Assembly: GCA_905182995.1 (NCBI GenBank)
Contig: CAJJDP010000059.1
Location: 385,311-449,310, forward strand
Origin: Paramecium octaurelia
Lineage: Eukaryota; Ciliophora; Oligohymenophorea; Peniculida; Parameciidae
Direction of reading: 5' to 3'
DNA length: 64,000 nucleotides
In this document: positions 23,739 through 35,687 of the stretch, one piece after another
Numbering within the stretch: position 1 is the first letter of the stretch
Layout: the number at the start of each line of letters is the position of its first letter
The notes under the pieces: model-generated
The model's database searches: none
What the model was told of the DNA's origin: nothing
The model's input: only the letters and a program-made list of their open reading frames with translations
Program-made: the position numbers and the translations under genes

Positions 23739-26700
23739 TCAACCTGTAAATATTCTAGTCATCAGATTACCAGTTATTATTGGAAATAGCATCACCAACA
23801 TGTAACCAGCAAACATTATGCAGATGGCCAATAATAAGTATTATATGGCTTTTGGACCCAATAATTGATTCTATTATTATTATTTAATTATCTTACAAGC
23901 ATTTTGAATGGATTCCAAGTCCACTCTATTCTACCCGTAGGTTCAGGACAAACTGGAGAATGATTCGGTTGAGATCTACCCAAACCCACTGGATTCTTAT
24001 TGTGGAACTCTTCTGAAACTATTTCAATTGAAACCACCAGTTTTCCATTCTGCTGAGTACTCTTATAACCTGCCTTATCAGTATTGATTGTCTGAATCAC
24101 ATTCCTCTCATACAAGACTCCTTTGTTTGTTTTCTTAGTTGAGGCATCCTGCTTGAGAATGCCATCAGAGGGTGGTTCAGTTAAAGAATACATCTTAATG
24201 TTGGTTTCGTTCTCAAAGGCCCTTCTACATAAATCAGTGACATCTATAGAACAATCTGAAATGAAATCATCAGATGTAAATATATCCTTGTCAAAAATCT
24301 AGAATGTTAGTACAGTTTACTATTGTTAAGGTAATTCTATTGGGAATACCATTCTCCAATTAAAAGAACCCTTTCCATTGAAACTACGAAAATGAGTGTC
24401 TGTCTTCTATTTCTGATTTTGATCCACATAACCTACAACATAGAGATCCGAACTTCCTTCATCGTCATGTGATGGTACATCTAACACATCCCACACAACG
24501 CATCTGATGAAATGTTTTGCCTTTGGTCTTTATTCAATAAACCATGGATTCTTGAGGATCGACGTTTGTTTTGAGGGTATTATTTCCAAGAACAATCGAA
24601 TTTGTCCTTATGGCATAGATGAACTTGGATGTATCAATTAACGAGTTTCGATGGGTATTTACTTTAATTGTCGGAATCTCTATTAGAAGTATCGTTCTTC
24701 AATGTCGATCACAGTTTAACCAATCAACTCATCAGGCATGAAATCATCATAGTCCCACACCTGAATTGTTAATTCAGATGCCCCTGGTAATTCTGTTGTG
24801 ATGTCATATCTTTTGTAATACTATGGATTGCAATTATCTGTTATCCTATTGTCGACATCATCTATAGCTTCCTTGCCCAACTTTATTTTTAAATATGGAT
24901 CGGACATTGAATCCTAATCCTTTGGTGGTAAATTGGAACAATCGATCACATACAATCTAATAGTGACTTAATTTTTGACCACCAACTCTTTATCAGTTAA
25001 ATTGGTATCACTCTTTCCAGATGTGAAATCATACTCATTCTTAATCAACTTAAACTCTGGTTGAGCCTAGAGTTTCTCCAAATCTTATTGCGATATCACT
25101 TCCACCCATCCCTTCAACTTCCCAGTGTTTTGTTGATTCTCTTTCACTCCCAAAATGATCTCAGCCATACTCTCCACTTCCCTCAAATTTATACTCCCTT
25201 TCCTTAACGGAAATATATCAAACACCTTCTATTGCATAAACACAGTCTCTTCTAAAGGACAGGGCAAACATAAACGATAGTGTACATTTGATTTAACCAA
25301 TCCCTATTGTCCTTGTTGAGATGATTTGATTTAGAGTTCAACCTAATTTAATGATTTGTTATGTATTTGTTAACCTCCGAATTTCTTTTTCTACACATAT
25401 AACTAAAATTTCTGAGTTTAGGTATCATAACCTAATGGTAAGTAGAATTTGCTATCTGGTTTCTCCACTTCGAAAAATGTTCCCTCTTCCTCGTTTTTAT
25501 CATACTCTATGTACTTAATGATCTATTCCATATGAATTGAGTTATTCTTCAGAATTCCCAATTAGGTCAATAAATTGTTGATATCCTCATTAAACTACTC
25601 TCCAGAAGCCATCGACAACAATGCTCCCATCTTGATTCCCACTCCCAAGTCTAAACTTGGCAAATGAATTATATTTTAATCCACTTGAATGGTTCCATTT
25701 AAGACTCTCTTGGCTATATCCTTCTTCTCCTCGATTTACTTCAAAGTCTTTAACTTCTACAATTTAAGATCGATAGAAAATTATCCAATCAGAGGTTACA
25801 TGATCCCTTTCAGAATATAATCATGGACACTCCCAATGAATTTGGGCATAAATGCATCATCCTCAGGAAGATTCACCTCGAGACAAATGATAGACGTTAT
25901 GTTAGGATTGGGACCAGCATCCTTCGGTTGAGTGATGATCTCATTGCCATTATTGAGTGACAAAGGTTCATCTTTGGCTCTTATTGATTGTACATTAAAT
26001 TTAGCAAAGGCTTTCGTGACAGGCAGTGGTCCAAATGACTTGAGATTCCTAAGACCCAGCAACTTAATTTTAATGAAATGCTTAATTCTTGGAGGACTAA
26101 TTTGATTTGGAATCTTTATCCCAACATTGTCAATGTAATTGCAAGATAGCAGTACTTGTCCTGCCTTACTTCCATAGAGATATACGTCTATCCACTGAGG
26201 CTTTGTGATGGTGGGTTGATTCTTAGTAATAAATCCTTGCTTCAATCCTTTTTGATAGTCTATTGTCAATTGACCCATAAAATCTCTACTGACTTTGTCC
26301 TGATCAAATATCTTCAAAATAATGGGAGGGAATGAATCATTCTCAAATTTATACACTGGCATTTTAAGTTGAACATTCCAAATAGGGGCAGTCGTGTCAT
26401 TAATCAAAGCAGTAGTCTGTTTCTGATCATAAAACAGGATGTCAACTGTGGGATCAGCTAAACCATCCATATCAGTTGGTGCTAGATCATGAGCTTAGAA
26501 TAAATTGACATACAGATAACTGCTGGCATCTCTTTAAGGTTTGACAACAGGTTGCATCTTGACTTGTCCCCCTGTTGGTTAGATAAGGAACTTAATCTTA
26601 ACAATCCCAGGGTGATCCATAGGAGTATTTTTGAGAGATTTGTCAGGAATCAGAGTGACTGTGAAGGGATGACCTTCAGGATAATCAGCACTTGGATTGA

Positions 26701-28161
26701 GATTGAATGACTTGTATCTCTTAAAACAAATAGGTTTGTCTCCATCCATTAGATAAATGAAGACATCGGGCAATTCTGCAATATCCTTAGTAGGGAACTT
26801 GACGTTGTCTATGGTCAAGTATTTGTAGAATTCAACGACTCCATTTTTGGCTTTTTCAGAACTTGTTTTGCATTCATTTTCACCCCATTTGATTTTAATA
26901 GAGTATGAGTCATCATCTGCAGGTAGATTGAGTGCAAAGTAGACCATACATTGCAATGACCATTAGTACTATAAATCAGCCCTTATTTTTTCAAGTGTTT
27001 TCTAATCGGCTATTTTTTGTTTATCCTTTTTAGGTTGTTCTGAATCAACCAATTCCATGGCTAATAATATTCTACCTGCATAACAAGTTCCCAAATCAGG
27101 ATGACTGCATAAATACACTCGTTGTTCTGAATTTGCATCTATGTGGGCTCCATATATATGATACCATTTGGGTTATTGTAACTTAGATCAATTAGTATGA
27201 TAAATTACTTAGCCACTTAAAATGTCGGAGATTTTAAATAATTGACTACCAGCTATTTCATCCTTTCCACCCATATCGTAATCAAATAACCTCATTATTA
27301 AATATTCGCTTTGGCACGGTGTCATCACAGGCAACTGATAATTAATATTATGATTACAAATAGATTCAATTCCCAAATAGGAGCATTAAGATTTTTGATC
27401 AAATCAGTTTGAATTTCTTAACCACCGATTTCAAATACTAGATATGGATCAATTGATCCCAACATCGAATCCATTTTCATTAGATTGGTGGCTCGACCTA
27501 AGGTGATTTTCAATTGTTGTCCTTTTGTTTGGATATGCGGTGGCAAAAGTAATTCTCCTTCAGCAAAGAGATTAGTTTTTGATTCCTCTATCTTGCCTCT
27601 CTCCTTAATTTCATTGTCCATCAACAAAGTAGTTTGTTTATCTGACTCATGTACTACGTTGATACTGATCTTCAAATATCCAGTGATTTTATTGAAGTCC
27701 TTCTCTGGATTGATCAATCCCTAGTAATAATAAATTGATGTCCTTACCAACCACTTATGCAACAAGACATGATCATCCATCATATAAATAGTTGAGAAAT
27801 CGAACTCGTAGATCCCAACTACTGCATCCCTTCCAAACACTTTGTGATCTAATACTGAAATTTTCACATGCTAAGATTGAATTTACCAACCATTCGAAAA
27901 GGATCTTTTGAAATAGAAATGTTCATTCCAAACTAGAGTGCTGTTTGATCCAGTTCCCTTCTTTTGAGGACTGAATTTCTTCTAGTCCATAGTTTCAATT
28001 TGAATTAATGGATCTATTGTACTCTCATTGTCATTTGGATTTTAGAGTGCCCTTGTCTATTGCAACAGGATGTGCACCAAGTACTCTCCTGGTTTAAATT
28101 GTAAACTTTCCTATTGGGGTTCAGGTTCTTCTTATTGCAATTATTTATTTTTATCTGCCAT
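23739..28161 (-). CDS. Ferlin (multi-C2 membrane-fusion protein)
   Basis: ATG 28161-28159 to TGA 23741-23739, with introns of 27, 23, 27 and 26 nt, gives 1439 residues. Several C2 domains are visible in order: YLVHILLQQTRAL with NEHFYFKRSFSNGW; LKITLGRATNLMKMDSML and DPYLVFEIGG; SYLYVNLFQAHDLAPTDMDG; IKIKLLGLRNLKSFGPLP; TIRLYVIDCSNLPPKDQDSM with SDPYLKIKLG; and a last one around FIRCVVWDVLDVPSHDDEG. The protein ends with the ferlin signature PTGRIEWTWNPFKML followed by one membrane helix (QYLLLAICIMFAGYMLVMLF). Ferlins are tail-anchored calcium sensors for vesicle fusion and repair; in alveolates they act in regulated secretion, here perhaps of trichocysts. Length is slightly below animal ferlins. 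The start codon lies 19 bp after the stop of the lipase gene. One 27-nt intron carries an in-frame TGA. Confidence 0.95.
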
Positions 28162-28180
28162 ACAAATTATTAATATTAAA

Positions 28181-29152
28181 TCAAATTTCAATATCTTCTG
28201 TGAATTCTTCTGTGCATGATCCACTAACGTTGAAATAACTGGTGTGATCTGCAGCAGAATCACCAATGATTGAATTGGCACAAGTTGGATCCTCATCAAT
28301 TCCACTTGAACAAATCTATACATCATAATACATCCTTAAATTACCTTATATGACTTGTTATCATGAGCATACCAAACCTCTTGGGGAGGGTGCTTGTAAG
28401 AGAATGAGGAAGGTGGCTAATGAATAACCATATCTCTGTAATGAGTCACTCTCCAATGTTCTGTAGCTCCAACAAAACTAGTAAACCAAACAGCAAACTC
28501 ATGGGTTCCAATACGAGGAGATCCGTAAGTAAAGAAATAGTCGATGTTGAATCCCAGTTTCTTCAAGTCCACTGCAGCCAAATAAGCCACTGCACCACCC
28601 AACGAATGGCCAGTGATCAACAATTTTGAAGTGGGGTACTTCTCTTTCAGATGTTTTGCAGCAGCCAACACCTCCACTGATACGTCATCATAAGTTTCCC
28701 AAAATCCTAAATGAACTTTGCAATTCTTGCAATCTCCAAAATCATGCTTAAAGAACTTTATGTTGTTGTACCAGTTGATAAAGTCCTAAGTACCTAAAAT
28801 AATGTTATTCACTTCTCTTACTTCTGTACACCACAACCACCAAATTTTCCTTCTTGTTGTATCCGACATATGCTTGGGCATGGTGATCAGACTTATAGAA
28901 TGCCTTCACCTCAACCATATCTGGGTGGTGATCACAAAATGAACCGCAATCCCAATTTGATATACTCTACAACAATTTATCAACTATTTTTACCTTCAAA
29001 CTGCATTTTGCCACTTGGGTGTAGTAGAAAAAGCTTTCCGATTGAGTATGCTAATAGGTCTATTGCAAGCCCATCAATCTCTCTATCCTTTCCTCAACAT
29101 TTCCCTGCACAACTGTCAATAATACACAAAGAGCGATTATTGAATACGTCAT
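28181..29152 (-). CDS. Secreted class 3 (alpha/beta hydrolase) lipase
   Basis: ATG 29152-29150 to TGA 28183-28181 with introns of 27, 28 and 29 nt gives 295 residues. A signal peptide (TYSIIALCVLLTVVQG) is followed by the lipase core: ENLVVVVYRSTQDFINW (oxyanion strand), the nucleophile elbow LLITGHSLGGAVAYLAA with Ser in GHSLGG, FTYGSPRIGTHEFAVWF with the acid residue region, and WRVTHYRDMVIH close to the catalytic His region. These belong to fungal-type triacylglycerol lipases (Lipase_3). Many cysteines outside the core suggest disulfides in a secreted enzyme. It is co-oriented with the ferlin gene with a 19-bp gap. Confidence 0.93.
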
Positions 29153-30298
29153 TGATTTAATGATAATATTAATTGAAATTAACCTGTTTAATGACTTAAA
29201 AAATCAATTCTAATTATTAGATTAAATAAGAGTTAATGATTATTCTAAATTATGAGCCCATAAGAGCTGTATTAAAACAAGAGAATCAAAAACTCACCCT
29301 GATACTCAAGTATTTTAATATCAGATTTTGAGAATCACAATAAGACAATCTAGACTAATTTGTTTGAATATCGTGTATTACATATTATTGAATTACATCT
29401 AACAAGTAAAGCAAAGGTTGTTGTTAAAGAACAAGATCAAAATAGACAAAAAGTGAATAATAATTCAAATCAATTATGTAAATCCAGAAGAGAGATTCTT
29501 TGACATAGGACAAGAAGATAGAAATAAACATCAACCTATAAACCTCTAATAAGAATTCCAACTTTATCTACATTTCCTTCAATCTATTTCATTATATAGG
29601 ATGATAACTTTCTTTCACTCCATTTCATTCTAAACTTATCCTCAACTAGTTTGTGAATAAAATAAATAAAGTTTGATTGAGTAATGAATAGATTTCTTAA
29701 TAAATTTAATCACTATATTAATTCTATCAAAAGTATCATAATAAAGTAAACTATATTTTCAAGATGTTATCTTTAATATTGAAATTATATAAATTAGGTA
29801 TAGTAAACATCAATAGTTGACCAAAGAAATAGCCTACATGATAATTCAATATAAAATTTTGTCTATTTGCAATTATTTATATATAATAAAATATTTGCAA
29901 ATAATATTTAACTTTTATATTCAATTTGGCAACAATATATATCTTAATCAATTCTTTGCTACAAAAACATAGAAATTCATAAAACTCTTTCACTATAGCA
30001 ACATACTAATTCTATAAGAATTTGATATTAGGAGCTCGGCTTAGGTGTGGATCCAATGATCACATTGTAAAAACGCATATAGTTTAATTTATTATATATT
30101 CGAAAACCAAACTTTCATGGTTTTGAACCAATTTTGCAATTTTCACAACTAGGCAGAGGGTATAAAATGAAAGAGTGCATATACAACTTGTTTTAATTGT
30201 ATTAAGTGATTTGATAGAAGCCAAGAGAGCAACTTTGATATTATTATCTAAAGGGATTTAAATTCTGGAGAGATTGTCAAATATAATAAGAAATAATA
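29153..30298. other. 1.1-kb region with possible gene remnants
   Basis: From about 29253 a plus-strand ATG opens MIILNYEPIRAVLKQE and closes after 32 codons; a second frame from about 29315 to 29503 reads NLFEYRVLHIIELHLTSKAK and KVVVKEQDQNRQKV. No normal-sized intron joins them. The rest (29.5-30.3 kb) shows no coding pattern, and no tRNA or known small RNA was recognised. Confidence 0.3.
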
Positions 30299-30664
30299 TC
30301 AAAACATTGTGCAACAGTTTGATTCTTCGTTAATTAGTGGCTAGATTTTTTAATTTTTATTCTTTTGTTCCTCGTTCGTCGTCTGAATATTTTAGTTAAC
30401 ATTGGATAAGCGAATTTCACAATCCGAATCTGATGAATCACTATCTATTTGTATCTTGTTCATAGTTTAATTCACTGCTATTGGTTCTTATGTGAGTGAC
30501 TAAAAAGTAATTTTGTGATTTCCTCCCTTTACAATTTGATTTCCCTTTGAATCTATGCGAGTATTTGTTGTTTATTCATCTTTTTTGAAATTTTTCAGAA
30601 TAGATTTTACAGTATTTTAAGTTCTACTAGAGTCAGCAATTTAATGCAATTCTGTTTATGACAT
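30299..30664 (-). CDS. Small polar protein with CaaX-like end
   Basis: ATG 30664-30662 to TGA 30301-30299 is one open frame of 121 residues. It contains GNQIVKGGNHKITF in the middle, a short motif that I recall from small ciliate proteins, an acidic serine patch (DSDSSDSDCE), and the end SNCCTMF, where CTMF would fit a CaaX prenylation box with a second cysteine for palmitoylation. A small membrane-attached phosphoprotein is possible. No function is known. Confidence 0.6.
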
Positions 30665-31062
30665 TTTAATTAAATTATGCTAATAAAAATCTTTACAGAT
30701 GAACTTAACTTATCTTTATCAAAGTTTCAGTTTTCAAGATTTGAAATACAAAACTAATGTGTGAGACTATCAAATGATAAGGACTTCCAGTGTAAACACT
30801 AAAAATTAGAAGGTTGAATTTATATAAATATAGAATAAAACTTAATGCTATATATATTAATAATTCATAAAGGTCATGACTTTTTAAAGATTGCTGTGTA
30901 AAATAAAATACATTTTGTAGTGTAATTAGGAGAATTAAAGAAAAATATCATATTAAATGAAAATCAAAAAACTATTAAAATTGATTAGAGCAAATTTATT
31001 TACAAAAAGTGTACACTATTTCCTTAACTTATGTATAAAGATCATTATATTTGATATTATAT
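30665..31062. other. Spacer without recognised feature
   Basis: 398 bp of A+T-rich sequence between the 5' end of the small CaaX-like gene and the 3' end of the kinase gene. Nothing recognisable. Confidence 0.5.
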
Positions 31063-32285
31063 TCAAAACTATATTTACTGTTTTACCAAAAAAGGAAAAT
31101 CCTAAAATAATTCTTAAGCTTAAGGGATATTAGGTATTTCAGATTATTTCATTTAGCTTTCCAAAACATAATCAAAATTTCGTGTATCCTTTTCAGTTGT
31201 CAATAGCGGTTCAAAGGGAGGCTTTAGTTTCTTTTAATATATTAAATCAAAATCTATTTCTTCAAAAAATTCATGCTATTTAATCTATTTAAAACTGAAT
31301 CGTTCTTCTGGATGGTATTATAGTAATCCTTTAATGAGTGATTAGGCTGATGAACTTGCAGTTGATGGAAATTTAAATTCACCTGTTTGAATTTTAATGT
31401 ATAAATTTTTCTTATTTTCATCTTGGAATGGAGGATGACCGAAAAGCATTTCAAAAATAATGCAACCTAGAGTCCAAAAGTCAACTGATGCATTATGTCC
31501 CTTCTCTTATTCTTAAATTAAATTTTACCCTCAATCATCTCAGGAGCCAAATATTCTGCAGTGCCGCAAAATGAGTAATTTAATTCGCTATTATCTTTTG
31601 CTAGTCCCATATCTGCCAATTTTATGTAACCATCTTTACAAAGTAGAACATTTTCAGGTTTTAGATCTCTATAAGCAACTCTAACTGTTTCATGTAAAAA
31701 TTCAAGGGCCAAAACTAATTAAGATGCATAAAATGCAGTCGTTTTTTAATCAAACTTTTTTCTTTTGTTCAAATGATAAAATAATTCTCCTCCCTGTACA
31801 AATTCCATAACCATATTGATAAATAAAGGCTCTTAATAAACAAAGTACATTTTTATTATAAAAGGATGATCATATTTCTACAATATGAATCTCTCATCTA
31901 GGATTATCATTGAATATAATTACAAAGCAAATTCTCTAATTGTTATTTCTTTAAAATCAACTTTTTCTTTATCTGTTTCATAGCATATAACTTATCCTTA
32001 ATTTTGACTAAATATACTTTTCCAAATGAACCCCTTCCTAATAACTAACTCTCAATTTATAAATACCTTAATTGGCCAGACATCATTTTGTGTTATATTG
32101 AATGTATTTTATACCTCAAAATCTCCCAATTTCTTTTTAACTTCATCTAATTGCTATTTCAATTTTTGAATTAATTCTTCTGTTATTTCAATTGGCTCAT
32201 CCTGACTCTAAATGGACAAAGCAACGCTTGATTTCACTTGATTTTTTTCCCCTTTTTTGCAACATTATTCCAAAATCTATCCCAT
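31063..32285 (-). CDS. AGC-family protein kinase with acylated N-terminus
   Basis: From ATG 32285-32283 to TGA 31065-31063, with introns of 22, 26 and 23 nt, 383 residues result. Kinase motifs in order: LLGRGSFGKVYLVK (glycine loop), YAMKQI (catalytic Lys), LYERFILQKYDHPF, YRDLKPENVLL (catalytic loop), LADMGLAKD (DMG in place of DFG), FCGTAEYLAPEM, and the AGC tail with FDYVLES. The tail and the YRDLKPEN form mark the PKA/PKG/Akt group; no cNMP-binding domain is attached. The start MGQILEQCCKKG was preferred over an ATG 19 codons upstream because it offers Gly2 for myristoylation and two cysteines for palmitoylation, so the kinase is probably bound to membranes. The 22-nt first intron restores the frame just before the glycine loop. 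Confidence 0.9.
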
Positions 32286-32788
32286 GTGCCTTATTTTAAT
32301 TAACTTTAATATTATATTTATAGTAATTTCTATCTCTCCCATTAAATTAATTAAAACTTCAAAAATGATACTAATAAGTCTTATATATTGCGCTACCTTG
32401 GAATCGCAATAAAATTGTTATTCAATAATTAAATCATAAAAACAATTTTAAGTCTGGATACAAAACCCAAGTCTTGATATTTCTATTTTTTATTATGACA
32501 AATTGCCAGATTATTTTTAGTACAATTTAAAAATAAGAGACTTAATTAAGGAACAATATTTAAAGTAATTTAGTTCTCAATTTCGATAAATTTTGACAAA
32601 ATGAATTGCATAAAATTATTCCCTATAATATTTATCACTGAGAAGGGATACTAATATTGGAAATGTATTACAATTTGATTAGGATCAAAACAACTTTAAA
32701 ATTACTATATTGAAATTATTTGTTGTATTAGTGAGGATATTATAAATTAATTTTATTGATTAATAATTATTATTAAAAAATAAGAGAT
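32286..32788. promoter_or_regulatory. Divergent spacer between kinase and unknown gene
   Basis: 503 bp separate two divergent start codons. The first 60 bp could encode a longer kinase N-terminus (an upstream in-frame ATG). Otherwise only A+T-rich sequence is seen. Confidence 0.4.
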
Positions 32789-33740
32789 ATGAATGAAAAC
32801 TAGCACAAATATATTTAGATATTTAGAACTATTGAATCTAAGAATGATAATTCTATTATTAATTAATAAAGAAAATCTAATGTAAAAAAATAACTCCCTC
32901 TTCTAACTGATGCTCAAAATACTTAACCTTCTTCGAATTTTCAAATAGCTACCTAAAGAAGTGAAATGTAAAGATCTGGAAAGATATTTGTGCAAAAGAA
33001 AAATAAATTAGAGAGCAATAGAATTTAAAGAGAAAGAGAATGCTAGAGCATATATTAAACTATTGTAAATCAAAAAGTTACCTCAAAATACACTCTCATT
33101 GAACTGTTTAAAAATTTTATTGAAAATTTCACTCAAATAATCAATATCAAAAATGAGAAGTATGCTCTCAATATAATTTTGAAGCTTATATAAAGCATAC
33201 CAAAAATGTAGGATGTTTTAGATATACACAAAAGCAAATTTTAAGGAATCACAGCTGATTAAATGATAAAATAATTGATTCATCATTGGTTGGATCAATC
33301 AATATTTTAAGATTATAGAAAATTTAAGTTGGATCCCATTTACATTACTTCAGTTGATGAAATTAATAAAAAGTTTGAAGAAACCTTGTTAAATCTCTAT
33401 GATGAATAAATTAATTAATTTTCAAATAGAATGATCAATTAAATATTCTCATTAAAGTAAAAACAGTTAAATTTATTATAGAGAAAAATAATTTTATATC
33501 GAAGGATAAGTGAAACTATCAAATAGAGGAAACTAGCAATTGTATTAAAAAACATTGCAGTTAATTGATCGTAAACCTAATTACAGAGCATTAACCTCTG
33601 ATGTGGTTGAACGTTTATAGATCTAAGAAGAAAAACTAGGAAAATTTGATTTAATCCAGAACAAAGAAAGAAGAAAGCAAATGAGTTTAAACCTATTTGT
33701 ATAAAAAATAAGAGCAAACTCTAAATATATTGATTAGTGA
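32789..33740 (+). CDS. Helical protein of unknown function
   Basis: ATG 32789 to TGA 33738-33740 with one 19-nt intron gives 310 residues. The N-terminal 90 residues are polar; the rest is predicted mostly helical: YTLIELFKNFIENFTQII, YALNIILKLIQSIPKMQDVL, MIKQLIHHWLDQSIFQDYRK, and the late ERLQIQEEKLGKFDLIQNKE. I recognise no family. The intron is among the shortest in the window and is needed to continue the frame past a TGA. Confidence 0.68.
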
Positions 33741-34828
33741 TAATAGAATTCTTAAATAATGAATATATTAAATTGATATTTTGTATTAGATTTTTTTGAA
33801 TTTGCCAAGCTTAAATAAAGAATTATTTCATATATCCAGAATATCCTCATGCTTTCCTAGTTTAAAATAGATCTATTTTTTGTTTATTGTTTAATACGCT
33901 TGAAAGAACTGTCACTCTTTTAGACTAATCTTTATAAATTTTAGTTTCTTTGGTTTATTATTATAATTTTTATTTGTCATTTATGATGACAGTTGAAATA
34001 CCTAGCAGTATGAGGAATTATTTTAAAGATTCGATTTCATAGTCAACCTATGAATGGAATAATTTATCAAGTGCTGTAGTTTTATGTTATAATTTTATAA
34101 AAATAATTTCCTACGAATTTGATTTTTATTAACAATATTCAATTAGCTTTTTAATGTTATTAAATTTAAACTATTTATTTTAAATATTTATAATTTAATA
34201 TATTAACTTCGTTTTCCTACTAGGCACTTTGAACTTCCGAATCAAATGAATTTTATCTTTTTAAAGCTTTTCTATAATTTCGCTTTTATTTGAATTTATA
34301 ATATTTTTCTCATAATTATTTTTCATTTAATTGGTTGAGTGGGTTACATAAATCAATTAAATTTCTTTGGTATAAATTAAGGAGAAAATTAAGTAAATTA
34401 ATAAATATAAATTCTTTATAAAAAAACACAATTGATGAAATTCAATAATAAATAAATAAATTTATATGTCATCAAAGTTTTAGATGCTCACATAAAAGAA
34501 AGATTAATCCTCTAAAAAAGGATTCCGTAAGGATAGATTTTAAATCAAACATATTATTTTTGAGATATACAAAAAGATCAAAATCATAAATATTTACTTT
34601 AGAATTCGCAGTAAATTTAGAATAAATATCATAAATATTGTCCAGAATGATTTTTTAAGTAAAGTCACCCTCAAAACCTATTTGAATCTCAGAAATCAAG
34701 TATTATTATGAATTTTTTTTTGAATATAAAGTGGCGCATTTCGCAATTTTCTATTTCTGAGTAAGAACTTTTTAATATGATATAGATTTAATGTAGGATA
34801 AACTTATTTTAAATATTCTTTATTTTTA
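33741..34828. other. 1.1-kb tail-to-tail spacer with an unexplained open frame
   Basis: Between two convergent stops. On the minus strand the frame directly after the stop of the GPI-protein gene stays open for about 120 codons (for instance EIQIGFEGDFTQKIILD, VNIYDFDLFVYLKNNMFDLK) until about 34485. It has no start of its own, so it is a 3' UTR, a gene remnant or chance. The rest is plain A+T-rich sequence. Confidence 0.35.
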
Positions 34829-35687
34829 TCAGAAAACGATGGCGGCTATGACTAAACTGGCTGCTAGTATAGCTCCATTCTTGGTGGTTGAGGGTGTTGT
34901 TGTGGTTGTAGTGGCAGCTGCGGGTGGTGGTGTGGTGGTGGTTGGTTTGGCTGCGGTTGTGGTGGCAGCTGCTTCAGCATAATGTAAACGGAAGTTCACT
35001 AAAATAACATCATTTTATACATCTCTCTGATTCCTCCTCCTCTTCTTCTTCTTCTTCTGATGAAGATTAATCACTTGATTCTTCTGATGATTCTTCTTCT
35101 TCTGATGATGATTAATCACTTGATTATTCTGATGATTCCTCTTCCTCTTCTGATGATGATTGGGCATCGGATTCTTCTTCTTCTTCCTCTTCTTCTGATG
35201 ATGATTAATCACTTGATTCTTCTTCTTCCTCTTCTGATGATGATTAGGCATCGGATTCCTCTTCCTCTTCTTCTTCTTCTTCTGAGGATGATTAATCACT
35301 TGATTCTTCCTCTTCTTCTTCTTCTTCAGATGATGATTAATCACTTGATTCTTCTTCCTCTTCTTCTTCTTCTGATGATGATTGGGCATCGGATCCTTCT
35401 TCCTCTTCCTCTTCTTCCTCGGATGATGATGATTAAGCCAAAAGTTCTGAGCTTTCTTCTGAGCTTTCTTCCTCTGATGATGATTGAGCCTCTAATTGAC
35501 TTGTTTTGAGCTTAAGCTTGTTACTTGTGGCAGCTAAAAGTATATTATTTCAGTTGAGTCAGGAGATATGAATTTGTGTATATATAAATAATATATGGGG
35601 GTTAGTGAGGATATAAATGTGTAGTTTACCTTGAGCGCTAAAAGCAAGCATGGAGATGAGCAATAAAGCAAAAAGTGTTTTGGACAT
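34829..35687 (-). CDS. GPI-anchored acidic repeat surface protein
   Basis: ATG 35687-35685 to TGA 34831-34829, with introns of 96 and 22 nt, gives 246 residues. A signal peptide (SKTLFALLLISMLAFS) leads into about ten imperfect repeats of the form QSSSEEEEEEEESSD or ...ESDA, one of the most acidic stretches imaginable. A threonine/proline/alanine stalk (AAKPTTTTPPPAAATTTTTT) and a hydrophobic end after KNG (AILAASLVIAAIVF) follow, typical of GPI attachment. It should sit on the outer surface and may bind calcium or carry phosphate on its serines. Repeat copies differ by a few codons, so the array is not freshly expanded. The 96-nt intron is three to four times longer than any other here. Confidence 0.85.
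35534..35629 (-). other. Unusually long (96-nt) intron in the GPI-protein gene
   Basis: On the minus strand it begins GTAAACTACAC at 35629 and ends ACTTTTAG at 35534. There is no other GT or AG inside, so it cannot be split into smaller introns, and it holds an in-frame TGA, so it cannot be coding. It separates the signal-peptide exon from the repeat exon. Confidence 0.7.

Noticed and set aside
35060-35509. Long leucine/isoleucine-rich frame on the plus strand
   Set aside because: It is the mirror of the SSSEEE/SD repeats of the minus-strand GPI-protein gene; TCT/TTC runs give L and I when read the other way.
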